Both the position numbers and the translations under genes were made by a program. This document shows positions 1-5,807 of a DNA stretch of 5,807 bases, piece by piece. The notes under the pieces were generated by a model. The model ran no database searches, was not told where the DNA came from, and saw nothing but the letters and a program-made list of their open reading frames with translations. Positions within the stretch are counted from its first letter, which is position 1. Every line of letters begins with the position of its first letter. Source of the DNA: Candidatus Stahliibacteriota bacterium (lineage in GTDB: Bacteria > Hydrothermota > Tepidihabitantia > SM23-42); NCBI GenBank assembly GCA_030613445.1, contig JAUWLY010000198.1, positions 1 to 5,807 on the forward strand. Reading direction: 5' to 3'.

Positions 1-170
1 TACCCAGGCACAGATTGGTGAGTTATTAGGCGGTGTAGACTATGGTGCGGTTTATCAATTACGTTACCGAATGAAGGAGCGGCTTACCCAGGATAATGTA
101 CTGCAACTTCAGTATCGTAATATTGAGCAGACAATAAAGGAAAATGTTGAATGTTGAGATTTGACCCCAA
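1..170 (+). mobile_element. 3' end of a probable IS200/RAYT-type element
   Basis: The transposase tail is followed at once by AATGTTGAGATTTGACCCC (150-168). From memory, IS200-like/RAYT genes in many environmental genomes are flanked by inverted copies of a sequence of the type AATGTCAAG-x-x-x-TGACCCC, and this matches it with a few changes. The right boundary is therefore placed near 165-175. It is approximate because the left end, and so the partner repeat, lies outside the window. No strong hairpin is visible at this edge. The call rests on the family resemblance of a 51-residue tail plus a remembered end sequence. Confidence 0.5.
2..157 (+). CDS. C-terminal end of a probable IS200-like/REP-associated tyrosine transposase (partial)
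   Basis: This reading frame is open from the left edge of the window to a TGA at 155-157 and gives 51 residues with no start codon, so it is the tail of a gene that begins outside the window. It contains a helix-turn-helix-like stretch, IGELLGGVDYGAVYQLRYR, followed by a charged helix rich in K, E, R and Q. From family knowledge, this resembles the C-terminal DNA-binding extension of many Y1-type (IS200/REP-associated) transposases, where an 'IG-lfG-v-ys-Vs' pattern follows the catalytic HUH domain. The HUH domain and catalytic tyrosine are not in view, so activity cannot be judged. A DnaA C-terminal-like or other HTH protein is the main alternative, because this fold is short and shared. The stop overlaps the ATG of the next reading frame (ATGTTGA at 151-157). 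The sequence just after the stop, TTGACCCC, looks like the edge of such elements and supports the transposase reading. Confidence 0.6.
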   Translation, partial: TQAQIGELLGGVDYGAVYQLRYRMKERLTQDNVLQLQYRNIEQTIKENVEC

Positions 171-2184
171 TTCCCCTCCAGTAACCGCAATGGATTCAAG
201 TGGTTTCGAGAGTGAACTTTCAGATTCAGTGTTAGTAAGGCTTGCCCTATATGAAGAAGTAGATAATCCTATAGGTACTGGATATAATAACGCCACCAGG
301 ATTATTCGTTATTTGTATCGTGGACGTGGCTATGAACTCCTTCTTGCCTTTTCTTCGGAAGGTGATGTGAAGTGTGTTTCAAGTTCAGATGAAGGGGTAA
401 CCTGGAGCCAGAGTCAGGTGATTGGACAAGGGCAATTTCCGACCCTAGTTTTGGATTCTGGAAATAATCCTTGCTGTTTATTTGGTCGTTGGGTAGGACC
501 GAGTGGTTATGGTAGCGCGCAACTTTACTACACAAAGTTTATAGATAACCACTGGACAACCCCGGCTCTCCTTATGTCTGTTGACTCAGTCTATATTGGT
601 ATCCCAGAATATGCAATTCCTGCACCTTCAGCTAGTGTTGATTCTCAAGATACCATACATGTAACATGGATGTCGCCGATGGGACAAGAATACATTCATC
701 GTTTTGCAGTGTGGTATGGTAATCTTTATGCCTTTGACACTGTCCCTGTATTCAACTATGTACAATTAGATACCATATGGGTCTATGAATCATCGCCATG
801 TCCAGCATTAGCTATTGATGGTCTACAAACTACTCACGTTGTATACGAAACTGACCCTGCAGCGCCAACGTTATTTTATCGCTATCGGGAAAGCGGTATT
901 TGGAGAGAAAAAGAAGCGATTGAATCTGAGGGCTGTTACTATCCAGACCTTGAGTTTTTTGGCGATCGTATTCATCTGGTCTGGGATTACAGATATCCAG
1001 ATACAACAGTGGCTCATGAACTGCATTATCGTAGTAAGTCAGCGGCTGGTTGGGATACTATAATGAATATTTATGAACCATTACCATTCAATGTATTCGG
1101 AGAACCAGTAAATGCAGGTGGATGGTATACAGTCTGGGCTAACCAGGATATTTATTACTCAAGATTTAATGGCACATACTGGGAACAACCCGAAACCGTT
1201 CAAGTTACACCTGAAGTCTCTGCTCATCCTACCGCTCTTTTTCGTCAGAACATAAATGATACATGTCTTTATATTGCCTGGACCGAAGGTGATTCAGCGC
1301 CTTATACAATACAATTTGAAAAGATTACTGTGCCGAGTGTGCCAAGATCCTATGCTAATCTGGGTCAGCCGATTCAATCGCCATACTGTCTTGAAAGAGA
1401 TGGTTACTGGATATTTGGGGATAAACCTTATGAGAATGTTGATTATGGTAATGACAGTTTGAGTTACAAATTTACTGGTTTGGATGCGACAAAAAAGTAT
1501 CGTTTAGCCCTTTCATACTATTTTAAACCAAAGCCACCAAAAGGCCCTGGGATTTCTGGATCTACCAAATCTATTGATATTGAAATGAGAGAAATTAACA
1601 TTTCCAATAGTCTGGTATCAAGAAAAACTGTTCTCTCTGAGGGCGATCAAAAAGGAATTGGCAGATTGATTCAAGAATTAGTGATTGACGGTATTTCACT
1701 GGATACGTCATTTATACGACCGCACAGGTTAGTGAGAATCTCAATCTGGTTACCAGAAGAAATTTACGCAGACGGTGAAATAATAAGTGTCATTAAAAAA
1801 GTGAAAGGGAAAGTTGTGGTCTGTGGCGAGATCAGCCTATACGAATTTAATGGAGAAGAAAAAGAATTACCCGGTAAGATAACGAGCGGATCTCAAAGCA
1901 GTGGCGAACAAGTGTTTATGCGACCATTTATCTTTGATAATGTATACCCGAATCCAACAAAAGGAGTGCTAAAAATAAAATTCAATTCACCAGACGAACG
2001 TAAAGTTACGATAAAGATGTATGATGTAGTGGGAAGATTGGCGGAAACGATATTTGATGGTAAAGCAAAAATCGGCATGAATGAATTTCTGATAATGCCG
2101 AAAGAACTATCTGTCGGTGTTTACTTTGTGCGGTTAAAGACAGAAGGTTATACGAAGACTGAGAAAGTGATACTCTTCAGATAA
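151..2184 (+). CDS. Beta-propeller protein with T9SS (Por) C-terminal sorting domain, probably 5'-truncated
   Basis: This 677-residue protein has three regions. Residues about 30-390 look like a sialidase-type propeller, with an Asp-box SSDEGVTW at 78-85 and a recurring blade strand of the type LYYTKF (125-130), LFYRY (241-245), LHYRS (291-295) and IYYSRF (334-339), each followed by a W and alternating with 'IHVTW/HLVW/LYIAW' strands. Residues about 400-570 form a second, beta-rich domain that I do not recognise. Residues about 590-677 are a type A Por sorting tail, with YPNPTKG (599-605), a strand ending MYDVVGRL, then GVYFVRL and a final KVILFR. In known families this tail sends proteins through the type IX system to the cell surface after Sec export. 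No signal peptide is present: the first 10 or so residues are charged and proline-rich and are encoded by the apparent transposon edge. ATG 151 is the first start after an in-frame TGA at 148-150. AAAGGA at 136-141 is a possible but off-spaced ribosome site. I infer a decayed or re-started gene. Substrate and function are unknown. Confidence 0.8.
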   Translation: MLRFDPNSPPVTAMDSSGFESELSDSVLVRLALYEEVDNPIGTGYNNATRIIRYLYRGRGYELLLAFSSEGDVKCVSSSDEGVTWSQSQVIGQGQFPTLVLDSGNNPCCLFGRWVGPSGYGSAQLYYTKFIDNHWTTPALLMSVDSVYIGIPEYAIPAPSASVDSQDTIHVTWMSPMGQEYIHRFAVWYGNLYAFDTVPVFNYVQLDTIWVYESSPCPALAIDGLQTTHVVYETDPAAPTLFYRYRESGIWREKEAIESEGCYYPDLEFFGDRIHLVWDYRYPDTTVAHELHYRSKSAAGWDTIMNIYEPLPFNVFGEPVNAGGWYTVWANQDIYYSRFNGTYWEQPETVQVTPEVSAHPTALFRQNINDTCLYIAWTEGDSAPYTIQFEKITVPSVPRSYANLGQPIQSPYCLERDGYWIFGDKPYENVDYGNDSLSYKFTGLDATKKYRLALSYYFKPKPPKGPGISGSTKSIDIEMREINISNSLVSRKTVLSEGDQKGIGRLIQELVIDGISLDTSFIRPHRLVRISIWLPEEIYADGEIISVIKKVKGKVVVCGEISLYEFNGEEKELPGKITSGSQSSGEQVFMRPFIFDNVYPNPTKGVLKIKFNSPDERKVTIKMYDVVGRLAETIFDGKAKIGMNEFLIMPKELSVGVYFVRLKTEGYTKTEKVILFR

Positions 2185-2204
2185 ACCTTCTAAATATTTT
2201 GAAA

Positions 2205-2900
2205 TTATGGCTTATAATATTCTAGTGATACTCTGCCGTGATCGATCACGCCATAAGAGAAATTGCTAACCCAATCGCCGATATTTAGATAGTATTTATT
2301 ACCTGGATATTTTTTGAAATCAGGGATGTGGGAGTGAGCAAGGATTGCAATGTCAACTTCTTTTAATATTGCTCGGGCATGGTCTTCAAACATCTTTGGC
2401 AAGTTCGGATTACGCCGCTGTTTACGCGAAAGATAAGCAATGCCCTGAGCAAGGAAGACACCAATATCAGGATGGATAAGCCGGTATAGTGCATGGTTGA
2501 TTTTTGAGGTCAGTAATTTTTCCCAGAGGTTTGTCCAGAGCCTGCGGTCGATTTTGTTACCGTGGGCAAGGTAGACAGTTTTACCATCAATTTTAACTGT
2601 GGTCTGTTCTGGATGGACTACAAAGCCAAAATTCCTGAGAAATCGACCAATCATGACTTCGTGATTTCCCATTATGTAATGGACAGTCTTACCGTCCTGA
2701 ATTAGGTTGTACAAAGCAGCTAAAGTCTTGAAGTAGTCCTTGGGGAAGACAATATTGTATTCGAACCAGAACTCGAAGAGATCGCCGAGAATATAGAGAT
2801 CGGTCATCTTTGCTTTATTTTCATGGAGAAACTTTATTAACATTCTGGCTCGGTAGCTTTCGTCAGTTCTGATGTGGGCATCGCTAATAAAGAAGTGCAT
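2205..2900 (-). CDS. lpxH: LpxH-like UDP-2,3-diacylglucosamine pyrophosphatase (calcineurin-type metallophosphatase)
   Basis: The product has 231 residues, close to the roughly 240 usual for LpxH. That enzyme hydrolyses UDP-2,3-diacylglucosamine to lipid X and UMP at the inner face of the inner membrane, the fourth step of lipid A synthesis. The dinuclear-metal motifs are all present in order: SDAH (D7, H9), GDLFEFW (D40), GNHE (N79, H80), LAHGN (H113) and AHSH (H189, H191). A helical segment between them, RLIHPDIGVFLAQG (140-153), matches the lid region I remember from LpxH-type enzymes of Bacteroidota. Two departures from the Escherichia-type family are visible: GNHE where GNRDF is usual, and HGN where HGD is usual. 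The gene therefore belongs to the LpxH2-like or a more general branch, and the substrate is less certain than the fold. The start is fixed: the SDAH motif begins at residue 6, and an in-frame stop lies at 2907-2909. No Shine-Dalgarno sequence is present and the -10 box ends 5 bases upstream, which predicts a leaderless message. The gene is divergent from the barrel protein and convergent with the propeller gene. Confidence 0.8.
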   Translation of the reverse strand: MHFFISDAHIRTDESYRARMLIKFLHENKAKMTDLYILGDLFEFWFEYNIVFPKDYFKTLAALYNLIQDGKTVHYIMGNHEVMIGRFLRNFGFVVHPEQTTVKIDGKTVYLAHGNKIDRRLWTNLWEKLLTSKINHALYRLIHPDIGVFLAQGIAYLSRKQRRNPNLPKMFEDHARAILKEVDIAILAHSHIPDFKKYPGNKYYLNIGDWVSNFSYGVIDHGRVSLEYYKP

Positions 2901-2905
2901 ATTGA

Positions 2906-2933
2906 ATTATATTGATTTGCGATAGAGAGTCAA
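2906..2933 (-). promoter_or_regulatory. Sigma-70 promoter for the lpxH-like gene
   Basis: On the minus strand, TTGACT (plus-strand 2928-2933) and TATAAT (2906-2911) are separated by 16 bases. One base differs from consensus in the -35 box, and the -10 box is perfect. TATAAT ends 5 bases before the ATG at 2900-2898, so transcription should begin at or within a base or two of the start codon. No purine-rich ribosome site can fit. Confidence 0.75.
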
Positions 2934-2954
2934 TAAAGGTGCGGGATAAACAGA

Positions 2955-2983
2955 TTGACATTCTGGCTTGTCCTAAGTATAAT
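2955..2983 (+). promoter_or_regulatory. Perfect-consensus sigma-70 promoter for the peptidase/propeller/barrel gene
   Basis: TTGACA (2955-2960) and TATAAT (2978-2983) are both exact matches to consensus and are spaced by the optimal 17 bases. The -10 box ends 5 bases before the ATG at 2989, which places the expected start of transcription at about 2989-2991, on the start codon itself. There is no Shine-Dalgarno sequence in between (AAGCC). The -35 boxes of this promoter and the opposing one are 21 bases apart. Confidence 0.85.
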
Positions 2984-2988
2984 AAGCC

Positions 2989-5766
2989 ATGATAAATATT
3001 GCAATCGTTAGTTTACTTCTTGTTTCTCAATATTACGGCCAGAACAAGATTCAGTATAAGAATTTTCACTTCAATGTCCTTGAAACCGAGCATTTTAATA
3101 TATACTTTTCCGAAGGTGGTGAAGAACTCGCTGCTTTTGCCGAAGAAGTTCTCGAAGAAGGTTATGAGATACTCAGTGAAGATCTTGGTCTGGAAGTTGA
3201 TTTTACCATACCGGCGATAATCTATAACTCGCCAAATGATTTTTCGCAAACCAATATTACCCTTGAGTTGATCGAAGAAGCAGTTGGTGGGTTTACCGAG
3301 ATTCTGAAGAATCGTATGGTTGTGCCATTTACCGGGGACTATGAAGACTTCCGTCATGTTCTGGTTCACGAACTAACCCATGTTTTTCAATTCGTCATAT
3401 TCTTTCCTACTAAGATGGAGGCATTATTCTCCGGCGATATTTTTTACTCAGTGCCTCTTTGGGTCATGGAGGGTCATGCAGAATTTTCGTCCTTGGGGTG
3501 GGATCATGAGACTGATATATTTATGCGCGATTTGGTCATGAACAATAACGTAATCCCCTTATCAGTTTTGGGGAGTTACGGCGGTTTTGTAATATACAAA
3601 GAAGGTCAAGCTTTTTATAAATATATCGCTGAAAAATACGGACGACAGAAAGTAGGAGAGTTCCTCCACCTGGTGAAATCCAAAAAAAGCCTCGAGGCAA
3701 CCTTTCTTCATTTATTCGGCGTTACGGTTGAAGAGTTTGATGACCAGTGGATGAGATATTATCAAATGCAGTACTTTCCCAAAGTTGAGTTGCAAGAAAA
3801 TTTTCATGATTTCGCGCGAATCGTCTTCGATCACAAAAAAACCAAAACTATATACAATACCTCAACTGCTATTTCGTCGCGCGGCGATAAGATAGCCTTT
3901 ATAAGCGATCGTTCAGGTACTGCTGAAATAATTGTGATCTCGAGCATTGATGGTCGACTTTTGAAGAAACTAGTAAAGGCTCAATACTCATCAGGCTACG
4001 AAGGTTTGCATCTATACCAGGGTGGTTTGTCATGGTCATCGGATGACCGGTTTATTACATTCGCTGCAAAGTCAAAGGGCACAGATGTTCTTTATATTAT
4101 AGATGCGGAAAACGGCAAGGTTTCTAAGAGAATGGATTTTGGTCTTGATGGTATCTATTCTCCGAAATTCGCTCCGAACGGCGATGAGATAGTATTTTCT
4201 GGGGTTAAAGACGGTTATGCTGATATTTATGTTTTAGATATATCGTCGGGCACGACTGAAAACATAACCAATGATATTTACACTGACAAGTATCCGTGTG
4301 TTTCTTCAGAAGGCGTCATTGCCTTTGTCAGTGACCGTCCTGATTCCACGACTGAATACAAATACGGCAACTACGCTGTATTTCTTTACCGAAATGGGGT
4401 GATATCACGCCTGATACCGCGTACGACTTATATTGCCTCACCGATCTTTGACAATGAAGGTGGTCTTTATTTTACTGCTGATTATGACACGGCATTCAAT
4501 ATGTACTGGTATTCGGGTGACAGCGCGCGGATAATGAAGAAAACGAGCATCCTTACCGGTGTATATTATCCAACGATCTCAAAAGACGGTAAGAAAATCG
4601 CCTTTTCATATTTCAATGATTACGGCTATGATATTTGTGTCGTGAAAAACCCCTTGACCAAAATGTCAGATGCACAAACACCTGAACCGGCTACCGTATC
4701 AACTACTTATGAAGAAACTGAACTGGAGACGGCGCGGGTCAGAAAGTACACACCAAAATTCACTTTTGATTATTTTGTGGCGAGTGCTTCATACTATTCG
4801 ATAATTGGATTTTCTGGACTCGGCGAGATTGCCTTGAGTGATATTCTGGGCAATCATCGCATTCTGATAGCCTCGAATTTCTACGGTGGCCTCACGAGTT
4901 CTGATATCTTTTTGAGTTACTGGTATCTTAAGAAGCGGAGCGATTTCGGTTTTACATTATTCCAGTACTTGAATTATTTTCGGGACTATGATGATCTTTT
5001 CATTTGGCGCTATCTGGGCGGCGGAGGGGTTGTTCAATATCCATTCAACCGGTTTTTTCGTGCTGAATTAGGCGCTTATGCCTATAAGATTTACGAGACC
5101 AGATGGTATGATTTTTTTGTGCCGCCGATGTACAGCTCAGATACTTATCGTGATTCCAGTTATAATATGTTCTATCCAAACCTTGCTTTTGTCTTCGATA
5201 ATATAAGATGGGGAAGAATCGGTCCGCACAGTGGGCGTCGCGTAAGACTTGAGGGCTATACGACACTATTTAGTGATTTCGAGACAAGAAGCGTGATCTT
5301 TGACTACCGCAGGTATTTCGGTCTTTCACCCCGAGCAAGTTTTGCCGCCCGTTTGCTTCTTGCTGGGAGCTTTGGTCCAGACCCTGATCGATGGTCAATA
5401 GGTGGTCAACATTCTTTGCGCGGCTATGATTCCTATGCATTGACCGGGTCAAGACTGGGGTTTCTCAATTTTGAATACCGTTTTCCATTCATTGACCGAC
5501 TTAAGATTTCGTTTCCTTTGCCCATTGAATTCAGGGATATCCGTGGAGTTTTATTCGCTGATTTTGGTGGTATTTACTCAGACTCCTTTGAAGTCTACAA
5601 CACATATAATGGATTTCACCTTGAAGATCTTAAAATGGGTTTTGGTGCGGGAGTGCGGATGACATTTATGTATATGATATTGAAGTGCGATGTCGGTCGG
5701 GCATATAATTTCCATGACTTTACAGATGAGTGGAAGTATTACCTGACCATCGGACCAGAATGGTAA
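2989..5766 (+). CDS. Outer-membrane fusion protein: zinc peptidase domain, TolB-like propeller, Omp85-type barrel
   Basis: The 925-residue product is complete. Residues 1 to about 13 form a short signal peptide with a hydrophobic core (IAIVSLLLV) but no basic residue. Residues about 20-270 are a gluzincin, peptidase MA-like domain with HELTH at 127-131 (H127 and H131 as zinc ligands, E128 catalytic) and WVMEGHAEF at 158-166, where E161 fits the third ligand. Residues about 285-555 are a TolB/PD40 propeller with repeated strands such as KIAFISDRSG, RFITFAAKSKG, EIVFSGVKDG and KKIAFSYFND. A flexible, T/E-rich linker follows (about 556-586). Residues about 587-925 are a barrel of the BamA/TamA surface-antigen type, with the SLRGYDSY motif (809-816), a FADFGG strand, and a terminal tryptophan as expected for an outer-membrane beta signal. 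No POTRA domain is seen. I infer an outer-membrane anchored metallopeptidase; its substrate and the side it faces are unknown. The start is fixed, because an in-frame TAA lies at 2983-2985 and no other start codon leaves a signal peptide. The gene has its own promoter and no visible operon partner. Confidence 0.85.
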   Translation: MINIAIVSLLLVSQYYGQNKIQYKNFHFNVLETEHFNIYFSEGGEELAAFAEEVLEEGYEILSEDLGLEVDFTIPAIIYNSPNDFSQTNITLELIEEAVGGFTEILKNRMVVPFTGDYEDFRHVLVHELTHVFQFVIFFPTKMEALFSGDIFYSVPLWVMEGHAEFSSLGWDHETDIFMRDLVMNNNVIPLSVLGSYGGFVIYKEGQAFYKYIAEKYGRQKVGEFLHLVKSKKSLEATFLHLFGVTVEEFDDQWMRYYQMQYFPKVELQENFHDFARIVFDHKKTKTIYNTSTAISSRGDKIAFISDRSGTAEIIVISSIDGRLLKKLVKAQYSSGYEGLHLYQGGLSWSSDDRFITFAAKSKGTDVLYIIDAENGKVSKRMDFGLDGIYSPKFAPNGDEIVFSGVKDGYADIYVLDISSGTTENITNDIYTDKYPCVSSEGVIAFVSDRPDSTTEYKYGNYAVFLYRNGVISRLIPRTTYIASPIFDNEGGLYFTADYDTAFNMYWYSGDSARIMKKTSILTGVYYPTISKDGKKIAFSYFNDYGYDICVVKNPLTKMSDAQTPEPATVSTTYEETELETARVRKYTPKFTFDYFVASASYYSIIGFSGLGEIALSDILGNHRILIASNFYGGLTSSDIFLSYWYLKKRSDFGFTLFQYLNYFRDYDDLFIWRYLGGGGVVQYPFNRFFRAELGAYAYKIYETRWYDFFVPPMYSSDTYRDSSYNMFYPNLAFVFDNIRWGRIGPHSGRRVRLEGYTTLFSDFETRSVIFDYRRYFGLSPRASFAARLLLAGSFGPDPDRWSIGGQHSLRGYDSYALTGSRLGFLNFEYRFPFIDRLKISFPLPIEFRDIRGVLFADFGGIYSDSFEVYNTYNGFHLEDLKMGFGAGVRMTFMYMILKCDVGRAYNFHDFTDEWKYYLTIGPEW

Positions 5767-5807
5767 CGAACCCGTGAGAATACTCCAGTAGGTTATCGAA
5801 AAGAAAT

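Noticed and set aside
815..1462. Two plus-strand open frames of 82 and 68 codons (815-1063 and 1256-1462)
   Set aside because: They overlap the propeller gene in another frame. The coherent blade repeats of the main frame show that these are shadows.
2194..2221. Possible hairpin formed by AATATT at both ends of the convergent gap
   Set aside because: The stem is 6 A/T pairs around a 16-base loop and cannot be extended on either side, so it is too weak to call a terminator.
2166..2234. 11-base direct repeat AGTGATACTCT at 2166-2176 and 2224-2234
   Set aside because: Both copies lie in coding ends of different genes on opposite strands and fit ordinary codons. There is no other sign of a duplication or insertion.
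2934..2954. Possible operator between the two opposed -35 boxes
   Set aside because: The 21 bases contain no inverted or direct repeat that I can see, so a regulator site cannot be supported.
3013..3369. 118-codon open frame on the minus strand
   Set aside because: It lies wholly opposite the signal peptide and peptidase domain of the 925-residue gene, whose motifs are unmistakable. The shadow has no recognisable domain.
5045..5662. Short open frames on both strands inside the barrel region
   Set aside because: The main frame reads continuously through barrel strands and the RGY motif here. The alternative frames have low-complexity or arbitrary composition.
5767..5807. Tail of the window after the barrel gene
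   Set aside because: The 41 bases show no start codon with a ribosome site, no hairpin and no promoter, so nothing is annotated.

Overview
The window looks like chromosomal sequence from a diderm (outer-membrane) bacterium of the wider FCB/candidate-phylum world; Stahlbacteria/WOR-3-like lineages are my best guess, from remembered protein style rather than any search. Three things point there: a C-terminal type IX secretion (Por) sorting domain, an LpxH-like lipid A phosphatase, and an Omp85-type barrel fused behind a TolB-like propeller. The DNA is moderately AT-rich. The promoters match the classical sigma-70 consensus rather than the Bacteroidota -33/-7 type.

Layout. Bases 1-157 hold the last 51 codons of a probable IS200/REP-associated transposase, followed by what looks like the element's 3' edge (about 151-170). 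A 677-residue propeller protein with a sorting tail (151-2184, +) starts inside that edge and has no signal peptide, so it is probably a 5'-truncated gene. It converges, across a 20-base gap, on an LpxH-like metallophosphatase (2205-2900, -). An 88-base divergent promoter region (2901-2988) follows. Last is a complete 925-residue protein (2989-5766, +) made of a signal peptide, a zinc peptidase domain (HELTH), a TolB/PD40 propeller and an Omp85-like outer-membrane barrel. Bases 5767-5807 show nothing recognisable.

The main observations are these. The divergent region carries two back-to-back sigma-70 promoters, one a perfect TTGACA-17-TATAAT, and each -10 box ends exactly 5 bases before its ATG. 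Both genes are therefore predicted to make leaderless mRNAs, and in-frame stops overlapping the -10 boxes pin both starts. The 925-residue protein looks like a self-anchored surface metallopeptidase in which peptidase and propeller replace the POTRA domains usual for Omp85 proteins. The transposase end appears to have replaced the 5' end of a secreted-protein gene.

Functionally the intact genes share an envelope theme: lipid A synthesis on one side and an outer-membrane surface protein on the other. They are divergently transcribed and not an operon, so any shared regulation would come only from the common promoter region.
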